Assembly (NCBI GenBank): GCA_001799675.1
Contig: MGTX01000019.1
Span: 28,180-92,179 of the forward strand
Reading direction: 5' to 3'
Source: Elusimicrobia bacterium GWA2_66_18
GTDB lineage: Bacteria; Elusimicrobiota; Elusimicrobia; UBA1565; UBA9628
DNA: 64,000 bases
Shown here: piece after piece, positions 8,862 through 17,105 of the stretch
Layout: every line of letters begins with the position of its first letter
Position numbering within the stretch: position 1 is the first letter of the stretch
Program-made: the position numbers and the translations under genes
The notes under the pieces: generated by a model
What the model saw: only the letters and a program-made list of their open reading frames with translations
Database searches by the model: none
Told to the model about the DNA's origin: nothing

Positions 8862-10270
8862 CTGAAGACCCCATCATCGTCCTCGGCGCGGGTTGCGCTG
8901 GTCTCATGGCCGCGCGCCGCCTGCGCGAGAAGGGGCGGCCGGTCCTGCTCGTGGAGGCCGAGGATCACGTCGGGGGCCTGGCCGGGGGCATCACGCTCGG
9001 GGGGGACGTCTACGAATACGGTCCCCACGTCTTCCACACCACGGACGCCGACATCCTCGCCGACATCAAGACCCTCATGGGAGGAGATCTTCTTCCCTAT
9101 GAACGGACGATCCAGATCAAGTTCCTGGGCAACTACTTCAAGTTCCCGCTCGCCATGCCCGACGTCCTGCTCAAGCTCCCTCTGACGACGGTCCTCCACG
9201 CGGCGGGGAGCTTCGCCTATCACTTCGTCAAGGGCGCCTTGGTCAAGCCCGCGCAGGAGAACTCCGAGACCCTCCTGCAACGCTACTACGGCGATGTGCT
9301 CTACCGCCTTTTTTTCAAGGACTACATCCAGCGCGTCTGGGGCATCCCCCCTTCGGACTTCTCCCCGTCCTTCGCGCGTGAGCGCATCCCGCGCCTGAAT
9401 ATCCTGGACTTCCTCGACAAGGCCGCGGCCGCGGCGCGCAAGGTCTTCTCATCCGGCGACGCGATGAAGACCGAGGGCTATGTCGAGAAGCTCGAGGGGC
9501 AGCTCTGGACCACGAAGAAGGGATTCTCCATGATCTGCGAGCGCATGGCCGCCGACGCCTTGAAGAAAGGTGCCCGGCTGCGCCTCTGTGCCCGCGTCCT
9601 CTCGCTGCGCCGGGAAGGCGGGAGGGTCGCGGCTGTCGAGTTGGAACACGGCGGCAAGAGCGAGGTCGTGCCCTGCTCCGGGATCGTGAATACGCTGGCC
9701 ATCAACGAGGCGGCGAGGATGTTCACGCCGTCGCTGGGCGACGCGGTGGCGGCGGCGGCCGAGGCGATCCGCTTCCGGGCCATCGTATTCGTCGGCCTCA
9801 AGGTCCGCCGGCCGAAGGCCCTGCGCGCCTCCTTCATGTATTTCCGCGAGCATTCCTTCAACCGCATCACGGACCTTGCGCACTTCGGCTTCCACATGGA
9901 CCCGCCCGGGACCACGCTTCTGGTGGCGGAGGTCGCTTGCGACCCGAAGGACTCCATCTGGACGGACGAGTCCGTGGCGGTGGAGGCCGTGGTCGCGGAC
10001 TTAGTCCGCGAGGACATCCTCGACCGCGCGGAGGTGATCTCCGCCCATGTCTTCCGCGCCCGTCACGCTCACCCCATGTACACCCTGGGCTATGAGGTTG
10101 CGCTCAAGACGCTCCTTGACGCTTTCGCGGGTCTATCGAACGTCGAGACCGCCGGCCGTCAGGGGCGATTCCAGTACGTCAACACGCATGTGGCCATGAA
10201 GATGGGTCTCGACGCCGCCGACCGCCTGGACGCGAAGCTGGAAAACGGTGTCAGGCTTTCGAATCTTTAA
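8858..10270 (+). CDS. FAD-dependent UDP-galactopyranose-mutase-like oxidoreductase
   Basis: A 470-residue flavoprotein with an N-terminal Rossmann motif IIVLGAGCAGLMAARRL and EAEDHVGGLAGG, followed by EYGPHVFHTTDADI, the histidine motif typical of UDP-galactopyranose mutases and related enzymes of glycan clusters. The middle holds RVWGIPPSDFSPSFARERIP, and the tail has TAGRQGRFQYVNTHVAMKMG, a usual FAD-binding end. It may be a mutase or an isomerase/oxidoreductase acting on a sugar nucleotide. The last seven codons (GVRLSNL and stop) lie inside the left arm of a long inverted repeat, so the C-terminal end may have been changed by that element. Confidence 0.75.
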   Translation: MTEDPIIVLGAGCAGLMAARRLREKGRPVLLVEAEDHVGGLAGGITLGGDVYEYGPHVFHTTDADILADIKTLMGGDLLPYERTIQIKFLGNYFKFPLAMPDVLLKLPLTTVLHAAGSFAYHFVKGALVKPAQENSETLLQRYYGDVLYRLFFKDYIQRVWGIPPSDFSPSFARERIPRLNILDFLDKAAAAARKVFSSGDAMKTEGYVEKLEGQLWTTKKGFSMICERMAADALKKGARLRLCARVLSLRREGGRVAAVELEHGGKSEVVPCSGIVNTLAINEAARMFTPSLGDAVAAAAEAIRFRAIVFVGLKVRRPKALRASFMYFREHSFNRITDLAHFGFHMDPPGTTLLVAEVACDPKDSIWTDESVAVEAVVADLVREDILDRAEVISAHVFRARHAHPMYTLGYEVALKTLLDAFAGLSNVETAGRQGRFQYVNTHVAMKMGLDAADRLDAKLENGVRLSNL

Positions 10271-10311
10271 AATTCCAGAAAGAATTTGAAAGATTCGAAA
10301 GCCTGACACCG
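10246..10311. repeat. 66-nt nearly perfect hairpin between convergent genes
   Basis: Arms 10246-10268 and 10289-10311 are exact reverse complements (23 bp, outer part CGGTGTCAGGCTTTCGAATC). After one A/G mismatch the pairing continues for six more base pairs (10270-10275 with 10282-10287), leaving a six-base loop. It overlaps the end of the flavoenzyme gene and lies just before the end of the opposing methyltransferase gene. There is no T-run on either side, so a classical intrinsic terminator is not evident. It may be a REP/MITE-like palindrome that also stops transcription from both sides. Confidence 0.85.
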
Positions 10312-10318
10312 CCCGCTC

Positions 10319-11038
10319 TCAGCGCCGACGCAGGATCGCGACGAGGGATAAGCCTAAGGGGGGGTGGATGAATCCTTCAAGATGGGAGACGACGGGCAGG
10401 ACCGCATTCATCAGCGCGTAGTTCTCGTCCTTCTGCTTCTTCTCCTTCAGGACGCGCCCCTTCAACCACCAACCGAAGGCCGCCAGGGCGTTGAAGTGGT
10501 GGAGGTCCACCCACTCGACGCAAGCTTCGCCGGCCTGAGCCGTGAGCGCGCGCAGCGAGGCCTTCGTGTACCGCCGGAAGTGTCCGTCGAGGGCGTCCAG
10601 GGTGCCGTACAGAAAGGGATGGGCGGGGACGAGGAGACAGATGTGACCGCCTGGGGTCGTGCCCTCGATCATGTGCTTAAGGGCCAGGTCGTCGCGCTCG
10701 ACGTGCTCCAGCACGTTGACGCTGAAGGCTGTGTCAACTGCGGCCGCGCGCATCTCGGCAACGAGGGCCGGGTCCGTGGCGTCCGAAGCCGCGGCCAGGC
10801 GCACGCGGGGGTCGCGATGGCGCTCGGCGAAGCGGGCGCGTAAGTCGGCGTCGGGCTCGACGCCGAGGTAGGTTTCGACGCCCGCCGCCAGGAAATGCTC
10901 CACGAAACTGCCCAGACCGCAGCCGACATCGGCGACGCGGCGGCCGATGAACGGCTGGAACTGCGAGAATTGCCAGGCGAAGTAGGGGCGCGCCCGCGAC
11001 GACCAGCGCTCGTAGAACTCGGCATGCGACTCGTTCAT
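10319..11038 (-). CDS. Class I SAM-dependent methyltransferase
   Basis: A 239-residue methyltransferase with motif I VADVGCGLGSFVEHFL, the acidic residue after strand 2 in YLGVEPDADL, NVLEHVERDDLALKHM as motif IV region and GGHICLLVPAHPFLYG after it. RRYTKASLRAL is common to methyltransferases of polysaccharide clusters. ATG 11038 overlaps the stop of the upstream GT2 gene (ATGA), so a longer frame upstream is not used. It may methylate a glycan or lipid intermediate. The target is unknown. Confidence 0.82.
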   Translation of the reverse strand: MNESHAEFYERWSSRARPYFAWQFSQFQPFIGRRVADVGCGLGSFVEHFLAAGVETYLGVEPDADLRARFAERHRDPRVRLAAASDATDPALVAEMRAAAVDTAFSVNVLEHVERDDLALKHMIEGTTPGGHICLLVPAHPFLYGTLDALDGHFRRYTKASLRALTAQAGEACVEWVDLHHFNALAAFGWWLKGRVLKEKKQKDENYALMNAVLPVVSHLEGFIHPPLGLSLVAILRRR

Positions 11039-12192
11039 TTGACCCGGTGGTAGAAGAGGCCGAGGGCGAAGGAGACGAACACGCACTGCACGCCGGTCAG
11101 CACGGAGGCGATGGCCAGGACGGCCCCGTCCAGGCGCAGGGCGTCGGGGCCCAGGGGCAGGACGCGTCCGTAGTAGGAGATCGGGAGGTAGGCCAGGAGC
11201 GCAACGCCGAGCAGGATCAGGGCCGTGCCCAGGATGAGGCCCTTCTCCAGGCTGAAGGTCTTATGAAGGAAAACGATAAGGCGGTTGCGGGCGTCGTAGC
11301 GCTCCTGGTAATCCGCTTCCTGAGCCACGATTCCCAGCCCGAGCGCTCCGATGCCGACCAGCCAGAACAGCAGGGCCGTGAGCATGTGGCGGCTGGCGAG
11401 CCAGTCGGCGGTTCCCGGCGCGAGGACGTCGCGAACGGTCAGGCCCAGCAGCCCCGCGCCGCCAAGGGTCGCGCAGAAGGTTCCAGGAAAGAAGAAGGTC
11501 CCCAGGGGGGAGAAAAGAAGCATGAAGCGCAGGTGGCGCCAGCCGTCGCGCCAGGTGCGCAGGTGCGGGGGACGATCGCGCAGGTCCTTGTAGAGGTTGC
11601 AGGGCACCTCGGCGATCTTGAGACCCACGAGCGAGGCTTTGACCAGCATCTCGGTGGCGAACTCCATGCCGTCGGCCTTCAGGCCCATGCGCTCGAAGGC
11701 GTCGCGGCGCAGGGCGCGCATGCCGCAGTTGGTGTCGCCCAGGCCCGTGCCGAAGAGGAGGTTCATGACGACGGTCAGCACTGGGGTGCCCAGGTAGCGG
11801 TGAAGGAAGGGCATGGCCCCCGGGGAGATCACGCCCTGGAAGCGGTTGCCCACTACCAGGTCGAAGCCGGCCCTCAGCTTCTCCACATAGGGGACGCACT
11901 CCTCGAAATCGTAGGAGCCGTCCGCGTCGGCCATGACGAGGAAGCGCCCCTTTGCGGTGGTGAAGCCCCCGCGCAGGGTTTTCCCATAGCCTCGGCCCTC
12001 GATGGCCACTACGCGCGCTCCCGCGGCGGTCGCGACCTCGCGCGTGCGGTCGGCGGAGCCGTTGTCGGCCACCACGACCTCGCCTGACGTCTTCAGGGTG
12101 GAGATGGCCTTAAGGGCCTTGCCCACGCAATGGGCGATGGTGCGCTCCTCATCGAGCGCGGGGATCACGATAGAAAGCTCGAGCTCCGACAT
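11035..12192 (-). CDS. GT2 glycosyltransferase with C-terminal membrane helices (polyprenyl-phosphate-hexose synthase-like)
   Basis: A 385-residue protein. The GT2 domain (1 to about 235) has LSIVIPALDEERTIAHCVG, VVADNGSADRTREVA, the DAD motif in MADADGSYDFEE, and NRFQGVISPGAMPFLHRY. It then has TNCGMRALRRDAF and GMEFATEML, a signature of bacterial dolichol-phosphate-glucose-like synthases. About four hydrophobic segments follow to the end. It probably loads hexose onto undecaprenyl phosphate at the inner membrane, feeding GT-C enzymes of this locus. ATG 12192 is chosen because the GT2 domain starts there and an extended -10 lies 7 bases upstream. The frame stays open upstream but contains no domain. 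Confidence 0.85.
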   Translation of the reverse strand: MSELELSIVIPALDEERTIAHCVGKALKAISTLKTSGEVVVADNGSADRTREVATAAGARVVAIEGRGYGKTLRGGFTTAKGRFLVMADADGSYDFEECVPYVEKLRAGFDLVVGNRFQGVISPGAMPFLHRYLGTPVLTVVMNLLFGTGLGDTNCGMRALRRDAFERMGLKADGMEFATEMLVKASLVGLKIAEVPCNLYKDLRDRPPHLRTWRDGWRHLRFMLLFSPLGTFFFPGTFCATLGGAGLLGLTVRDVLAPGTADWLASRHMLTALLFWLVGIGALGLGIVAQEADYQERYDARNRLIVFLHKTFSLEKGLILGTALILLGVALLAYLPISYYGRVLPLGPDALRLDGAVLAIASVLTGVQCVFVSFALGLFYHRVK

Positions 12193-12199
12193 TTGCGCG

Positions 12200-12208
12200 A
12201 TTGTAGCA
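12200..12208 (-). promoter_or_regulatory. Extended -10 (TGC-TACAAT), leaderless type
   Basis: TGC TACAAT on the minus strand is followed by seven bases and the ATG at 12192. No Shine-Dalgarno sequence fits between them. Confidence 0.65.
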
Positions 12209-12241
12209 TTCCCTTCCGGGTCGGGGAGGGGGGCGATTGTG

Positions 12242-12247
12242 TAGAAT
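12242..12247 (+). promoter_or_regulatory. -10 box TAGAAT, leaderless type
   Basis: TAGAAT ends eight bases before the GTG at 12256. It is divergent from the TACAAT box at 12200-12205, 36 bp away. Confidence 0.55.
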
Positions 12248-12255
12248 GACGCACC

Positions 12256-13257
12256 GTGGGATATTGGGACCGCAAGAAAGTCTTGGTGACGGGCGGCGGC
12301 GGTTTCATCGGAAGCCACGTCGTCGAGCGCCTGCTCGCCTCCGGGCGAGGCGTGAACATTACGGTTGCCGACCACCCCTCGCCCGCCAAGCGGCGCAACC
12401 TGGCCGCAGTCTGGAAGGACCTGCGCTTCGTCTCGACCGACCTTCGAAACTCCGCCGCGGCGCGGCGCGTCTGCCGCGGCCAAGACGTCGTCCTCAACCT
12501 GGCCGCCTGCGTCGGCGGCGTGGGCTACAACAGCGTCCATCACGGCTCGCTGTTTCGCGACAACATGATCCTGGGACTCAACGTTCTGGAGGCGGCGCGG
12601 CGCGCCCAGGTCGGCCGCTTCCTCGTCGTCAGTTCCGCCTGCGTCTATCCGCGCGACTGCGCGATCCCGACCCCGGAGGCCGAGGGCTTTCGGGACCGGC
12701 CCGAGCAGGCCAACGAGGGCTACGGTTGGGCCAAGCGCATGACCGAGTACGCCGGCAAGACCTATGCCGGCGAGTTCGGCATGTCCGTTGCAATTGCCAG
12801 GCCCTACAACGCCTACGGCCCCCGCGACCACTTCGACCCGGAGCGCTCTCATGTGATCGCGGCCCTCGTCAAGCGCGCCTGCGATGAAGAGGACCCGGTC
12901 AAGGTCTGGGGCGACGGCCGCTCCACCCGCTCGTTTCTATTCGTGGAGGATATCGCCCGTGGAATCCTGGAGGTCGCCGAGAAGTACCCGCGGGCCGATC
13001 CCGTCAACATCGGGGCCGACGATGAGATCTCGGTGCGCGAGTTGGCCGAGATGATCATCCGTCTAGCCGGCACGGGGGCGAGACTGTCCTTCGACCTGCT
13101 CAAGCCGTCGGGCCAGCCGCGCCGTCGCTGCGACGTGACGAAGGCGACGAAAGAACTCGGCTTCACGGCGCGGGTCGCCCTGCCGGAGGGCCTGGCGAAG
13201 ACGATTGAATGGTATCGCGCGCACGAGAGGGGGGCCGTCGAGGCAGTCCGCCGATGA
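12256..13257 (+). CDS. NAD-dependent sugar-nucleotide epimerase/dehydratase (extended SDR)
   Basis: A 333-residue extended short-chain dehydrogenase. The NAD motif is KVLVTGGGGFIGSHVVERL (residues 8-26). The active-site region has VVSSACVYPR and YGWAKRMTEY (YxxxK), followed by ARPYNAYGPRDHF and WGDGRSTRSFLFVEDIARG, as in GDP-fucose synthase and GDP-mannose epimerase relatives. A GTG start follows a -10 by eight bases. It closely resembles the protein at 16002-16976, so the two probably act on related sugars. The exact reaction is not clear. Confidence 0.85.
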   Translation: MGYWDRKKVLVTGGGGFIGSHVVERLLASGRGVNITVADHPSPAKRRNLAAVWKDLRFVSTDLRNSAAARRVCRGQDVVLNLAACVGGVGYNSVHHGSLFRDNMILGLNVLEAARRAQVGRFLVVSSACVYPRDCAIPTPEAEGFRDRPEQANEGYGWAKRMTEYAGKTYAGEFGMSVAIARPYNAYGPRDHFDPERSHVIAALVKRACDEEDPVKVWGDGRSTRSFLFVEDIARGILEVAEKYPRADPVNIGADDEISVRELAEMIIRLAGTGARLSFDLLKPSGQPRRRCDVTKATKELGFTARVALPEGLAKTIEWYRAHERGAVEAVRR

Positions 13258-13955
13258 AATTGAAGCGCGCGCTCGTCTTGCTGACATTCAACGAGATCGA
13301 GGCGCTTGAGAAACTCTTCGATAAGATCCCGCGCAACGCGGCCGACGAGTTCTTCGCCGTGGACGGCGGCTCCCAGGACGGCACGGTCGAGTATCTGGAG
13401 TCCAAGGACGTGAAGGTCCTGGGCCAGCCGCGGCGCGGGCGGGGCTGCGCTTTTTCGGTGGCGCTGGACGTGACCGACGCCGAGGTCCTCTGCTACTACA
13501 GTCCCGACGGTAACGAGGACCCCGCCGACATCACCAAGCTCTTCGAGAAGCTGGAAGCCGGCGGCTACGACCTGGTCGTGGCCTCACGGATGATGAAGGG
13601 AGCGCACAACGAAGAAGACGAGCAGGCCATCCCCCTGCGCAAGTGGGTCAACCAAGCCTTCACGCTGATGGCCAATCTGGTCTGGAACCGCGGGCCCTAT
13701 GTCACTGATACGATCAACGGTTTCCGCGCGGTGCGTGCCGACAGCTTGCGGCGCTGCGAGTGTCGGGTGGACGGCTTCGTCATCGAGTACCTGATGTCCA
13801 TACGGATGATGAAGCTGGGATTGCGCATCGGGGAGATCCCCACCTACGAGAGCCCTCGCCTGGGCGGCCAGAGCACGGCGCACTCCTGGCCCACAGGGGT
13901 GGAATTCACCAAGCAGTTCCTAAAGGAAGTCCTCATGGGCCGACAGGTGACATGA
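13254..13955 (+). CDS. GT2 glycosyltransferase
   Basis: A 233-residue single-domain GT2 protein: RALVLLTFNEIEALEKLFD, FAVDGGSQDGTVEYL, a PDGNEDP motif in place of the usual DxD, and NGFRAVRADSLRR. It has no membrane helix. ATG 13254 overlaps the epimerase stop (ATGA), and the domain begins there, so a longer in-frame start upstream is rejected. Related proteins make polyprenyl-phosphate sugars or add sugars to lipid carriers. It is followed by a GT-C protein with another ATGA overlap, which would fit a donor-maker paired with a user. Confidence 0.8.
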   Translation: MKLKRALVLLTFNEIEALEKLFDKIPRNAADEFFAVDGGSQDGTVEYLESKDVKVLGQPRRGRGCAFSVALDVTDAEVLCYYSPDGNEDPADITKLFEKLEAGGYDLVVASRMMKGAHNEEDEQAIPLRKWVNQAFTLMANLVWNRGPYVTDTINGFRAVRADSLRRCECRVDGFVIEYLMSIRMMKLGLRIGEIPTYESPRLGGQSTAHSWPTGVEFTKQFLKEVLMGRQVT

Positions 13956-15199
13956 GTCGTCTGGTCGCGGTCGCTCTGGCGCTGGGGTTGCTCGTCCGGC
14001 TGGGCTACTCCTGGCACGGCCATCGGGCCGGCTATCTGCCGACAAACTCCGACGGCTATGAGAGCATCGCTCTGTCCCTCCTCGATCGGGGAGAATACGC
14101 CATGGAAGCCGGCCGGCCGACCTCCCTGCGCGAGCCTTCTTATCCGCTCTTCATCGCCGGGGTCTACGTCGTCTTCGGGCGCCACCCCGGCGTCGTCATC
14201 TTCATCCACTGTATTCTCTCCGTTCTCACCGGTTGGCTTCTTTGGTTGACGGGGAAAAGATTGTTCGGCGAAAAAATCTCCTTCGCGTCATTGTTGGTCT
14301 TTATGGTGTATCCTCAGTCCGTCTATTACTGCTCCTATTTCTTCCGCGAGACCTGGCTCTCATTCCTCTTCGGACTTCTTCTCTGGGCCTCTTTGAGCTG
14401 GTCGGCCGCACCTGGCGATCCCGCCGGCGACATGGGCGCGAAGTGGGGCGGGCTGGCGTCGGCTGCTTTCGGCTTGGCCAATTCGGCCGTGCTTCCGGCC
14501 TGCGGTCTGGCGGGGGTTCTCCTCTGGGTCGCCGCTCCTGCGCGGACGCGTCCGCGTCGGGTCTTCTTCTACGTCGGCCCCCTGCTCCTGGCATTCACCG
14601 CTTGGTCGGCGCGCAACTACTTCATTCACGGCCGCTTTGTGGCCGGCAGCACTCACGGCGGAGAGGAGTTCTATCAAGCGCTCATTGTGCCGCCCGAGGA
14701 TCTTGGAACGGCGCGCCAGGGCGAGATCGTGACGGCCGACCCCATCCTCATGGACGCGGCGACCCTGCCCGAGGCGGAGCGAAACGCCCTGCTGATGAAG
14801 GCTTCGCTGGTCTGGATCGAAGCTCATCCCGGGACCTTTCTTTCCCGGGTCGTGGCAGGCTTTCTAAAATATTGGAGGCTCTGGCCCTACCAGCGCAACT
14901 ATCATCATTCCTACGCCGCCCTGGTGCTGGCAAGCCTCCTCTCCGACGCCTGGATCATCCCGCTGGGCTTTCTGGGGCTGTGGTTCTTTCGCGCGCGCTG
15001 GCGGGAGTGCGCCGTCCTGCCCGCCGGAATATTCGCGATGACGCTCGTCTACGGCGCCGTCCACGCAGTCATCCGCTACCGCCTGCCGCTGATGGGGGGG
15101 ATGATCCTGTTCGCCTGCGCGGCGGCCGCGCGGTTGGGGGGCGTTGGAACAACAATATTCCCGTCACCGCGTCGGCGATCTACTCGAATTTCTCTCTAA
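13952..15199 (+). CDS. GT-C/ArnT-like membrane glycosyltransferase
   Basis: A 415-residue polytopic protein. After the first helix it has YLPTNSDGYESIALSLLDRG, whose SDGYE matches the conserved acidic loop of PMT/ArnT-type (GT39/GT83) enzymes, then REPSYPLFIAGVYVVFG, also typical. About ten helices follow, with a shorter C-terminal part than its neighbours. It should use a polyprenyl-phosphate sugar on the outer side of the membrane. Its stop overlaps the stop of the convergent GT2 gene (CTAA, 15196-15199). The start ATG overlaps the previous stop. Confidence 0.8.
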   Translation: MSRLVAVALALGLLVRLGYSWHGHRAGYLPTNSDGYESIALSLLDRGEYAMEAGRPTSLREPSYPLFIAGVYVVFGRHPGVVIFIHCILSVLTGWLLWLTGKRLFGEKISFASLLVFMVYPQSVYYCSYFFRETWLSFLFGLLLWASLSWSAAPGDPAGDMGAKWGGLASAAFGLANSAVLPACGLAGVLLWVAAPARTRPRRVFFYVGPLLLAFTAWSARNYFIHGRFVAGSTHGGEEFYQALIVPPEDLGTARQGEIVTADPILMDAATLPEAERNALLMKASLVWIEAHPGTFLSRVVAGFLKYWRLWPYQRNYHHSYAALVLASLLSDAWIIPLGFLGLWFFRARWRECAVLPAGIFAMTLVYGAVHAVIRYRLPLMGGMILFACAAAARLGGVGTTIFPSPRRRSTRISL

Positions 15200-16005
15200 G
15201 GAAGCGGCCGAGTGCCCCGGCTTCCTATCCTGGGGGTTGCCTTAGTTTTTGCCCATGGCCATATTGTCCGCGCTGCGCGCGCCGCTCCCAGCCTGAGGAT
15301 GCCGGACAGAGCTTGGTAGATTTCATAGAGACTGAGGTTGGACTGGCCTCGCACCCGGTTGACGAAGACCGTCGGCAACTCGGCGAAGCGGAATCCCTGA
15401 GCATAAAGCCGATCAGCGCTTTCGCTTAAGGCGATATAACCGCTGAGGCATAAATCGCGCGCGGCCACGCACTCGGCCGCCGGCCGGCTGTAGGCCCGAT
15501 AGCCGTTGGTCAGGTCCGACAGCGGGATATTGAGCAGCAGGCGTGCCAGCCTATTGGAGGCCTTGCTGAAAATCCGGCGCGAGAGGCTCCACCCCAGCAC
15601 CGAGCTGCCCGGAAGATAGCGCGAGCGCACGACCACGTCGGTATCGGCCAGCGCCGCGACCATCGAGGAAAGCTCGCTGGGGTCATGCGAGAAGTCGGCA
15701 TCCATCTCGACGACACAACGCGTTTGCGGACGGCTCAGGGCTCGCCGGAGGCCTTCGAGGCAGGCCGAGCCGCGGCCCGATTTGCTCTGGCGGTGGATCA
15801 CCTCCAGCCGTTCGTCCCGCCGAGCCAGCGCGTCGACGACGGCTCCGGTTCCGTCCGGCGAGCCGTCATCGACGACGATGACCCGCAACGGGCCCAGTTC
15901 GCGCAGGCGCTCGATCAGACGGCCGATATTGGCGCTTTCGTTGAAGGTCGGGATGACAACGCAAACCTCGTCGATCCCAGGCGCTGGCGGCAGGGCGTAG
16001 CTCAC
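15196..16005 (-). CDS. GT2 polyprenyl-phosphate mannose/glucose synthase-like (DPM1-type)
   Basis: A 269-residue protein with VCVVIPTFNESANIGRLIE, VVDDGSPDGTGAVVD, GRGSACLEGLRRAL, the DAD motif in VEMDADFSHDPSEL, and VRSRYLPGSSVLGWS. It continues with SDLTNGYRAYSR and ends in VNRVRGQSNLSLYEIYQAL. These are the usual blocks of dolichol-phosphate-mannose synthase relatives, here without membrane helices. GTG at 16005 overlaps the stop of the upstream epimerase (GTGA). A GTG or ATG a few codons earlier would overlap by about 25 bases. Confidence 0.85.
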   Translation of the reverse strand: MSYALPPAPGIDEVCVVIPTFNESANIGRLIERLRELGPLRVIVVDDGSPDGTGAVVDALARRDERLEVIHRQSKSGRGSACLEGLRRALSRPQTRCVVEMDADFSHDPSELSSMVAALADTDVVVRSRYLPGSSVLGWSLSRRIFSKASNRLARLLLNIPLSDLTNGYRAYSRPAAECVAARDLCLSGYIALSESADRLYAQGFRFAELPTVFVNRVRGQSNLSLYEIYQALSGILRLGAARAARTIWPWAKTKATPRIGSRGTRPLP

Positions 16006-16976
16006 CCGAGATGCTGCCGATACCACGCCACCGTGCGCTGTAGCCCCTCATAGAGTCGCACCCGCGTCTTAAAGCCCAGCAGGCGGCGGGCACGCGTCGC
16101 ATCACAACTGCGCCGAGGCTGTCCCGAGGGCTGCGAGGGGTCGAAACGTAACCGGGCTTTCGAACCCGCAGCGCGCAGTATCATCGCCGCCATATCCGCG
16201 ACCGAAACCTCTTCGTCGGCGCCCAGGTTTAAGGGCTCGGACCTGCCGCGTTCGGCAGCGTCTACGATGCCTCGAGCCAAGTCTTCAACATAAAGGAACG
16301 AGCGCGTGACCCTTCCGTCGCCCCAGACCAGCACCGGGTCGTCTCCGCGCAGCACGCGCGCCATCAGCGCGGCGATCACATGTGAGTCCTCGCGGCCGAA
16401 ATGGTCGCGCGGGCCGTACGCGTTGTAAGGCCGGACGATCGTGATGTCCAGGCCGAATTCGGATGCATAGGCCTCGGCGAGAAATTCAGCCATACGCTTG
16501 GCCCAGCCGTAGCCTGCGTTGGTGGGCTCAGGCTGGCCGAGGAAGCCCTCGCTTTCGGGAGTCGGCACAGTGGCCCCCCGCGGGTAAACGCAGGCTGTGC
16601 TCGCCATCAAGACGCGCGAGACGCCAGCCTGGCGCGCCGCCTCGAGTAGATGGCAGCCGAGCAGCATATTTTCGCGAAACATCGTCGCCGGGTGCGCTCT
16701 GTTGTAGGCGATGCCGGCGACACGCGCGGCTAGATGCAGCACCAACTCCTGCCCGCGGCAGGCCTTCAGGCAGGCCTGCGGCTGGAGCAGGTCGAGCTTC
16801 ATCATGCGGATATGCCGCACGATCGAACGGAGATTCGCGCGCCGGCCGGAGGAGAAATTGTCGGCCACTGTCACCCGCACCGTGGGACTGCGGCGCAACA
16901 ACTCTTCGATGACATGGCTGCCAATGAAGCCCGCCCCGCCTGTGACCAACACCTTTTTCCCGTCCCAGAAGTTCAT
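16002..16976 (-). CDS. NAD-dependent sugar-nucleotide epimerase/dehydratase (extended SDR), paralog of the 12.3 kb gene
   Basis: A 324-residue extended SDR: KVLVTGGAGFIGSHVIEEL, LMASTACVYPRG, GYGWAKRMAEF (YxxxK), VRPYNAYGPRDHFG and WGDGRVTRSFLYVEDLARG. It aligns along its whole length with the protein at 12256-13257, including SGQPRR near the C-terminus. It is the first gene of a leftward pair with a DPM1-like GT2. Upstream are an extended -10 and a leader with GAGGA 10 bases before the ATG, so this gene is not of the leaderless type. The substrate is probably a nucleotide sugar, not specified by sequence. Confidence 0.85.
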   Translation of the reverse strand: MNFWDGKKVLVTGGAGFIGSHVIEELLRRSPTVRVTVADNFSSGRRANLRSIVRHIRMMKLDLLQPQACLKACRGQELVLHLAARVAGIAYNRAHPATMFRENMLLGCHLLEAARQAGVSRVLMASTACVYPRGATVPTPESEGFLGQPEPTNAGYGWAKRMAEFLAEAYASEFGLDITIVRPYNAYGPRDHFGREDSHVIAALMARVLRGDDPVLVWGDGRVTRSFLYVEDLARGIVDAAERGRSEPLNLGADEEVSVADMAAMILRAAGSKARLRFDPSQPSGQPRRSCDATRARRLLGFKTRVRLYEGLQRTVAWYRQHLG

Positions 16977-17006
16977 ACGCCTTTGTTCCTCACCGACAGC
17001 AGGGGG

Positions 17007-17015
17007 ATTTTATCA
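17007..17015 (-). promoter_or_regulatory. Extended -10 (TGA-TAAAAT) with a leader
   Basis: TGA TAAAAT on the minus strand is followed by a leader of about 24 bases with a GAGGA Shine-Dalgarno sequence before ATG 16976. Confidence 0.5.
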
Positions 17016-17091
17016 GGTAAGTCGAGACTGCGCAAGGCCCGCCGCGGCCCGCCGCGTCCCCGCCAGATGACGCGTCCGGCTCCCGTATTAG

Positions 17092-17097
17092 TACAAT
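17092..17097 (+). promoter_or_regulatory. -10 box TACAAT, leaderless type
   Basis: TACAAT ends eight bases before ATG 17106. A partial TGACG lies about 19 bp upstream. Confidence 0.5.
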
Positions 17098-17105
17098 GAC
17101 CGCCC

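Noticed and set aside
10246..10311. Calling the hairpin a plain intrinsic terminator
   Set aside because: No T-run follows either arm and the stem is much longer than needed; kept as a repeat instead.
12193..12852. Long N-terminal extension of the GT2 gene
   Set aside because: It would cover the divergent epimerase gene and has no domain; the promoter and domain edge favour ATG 12192.
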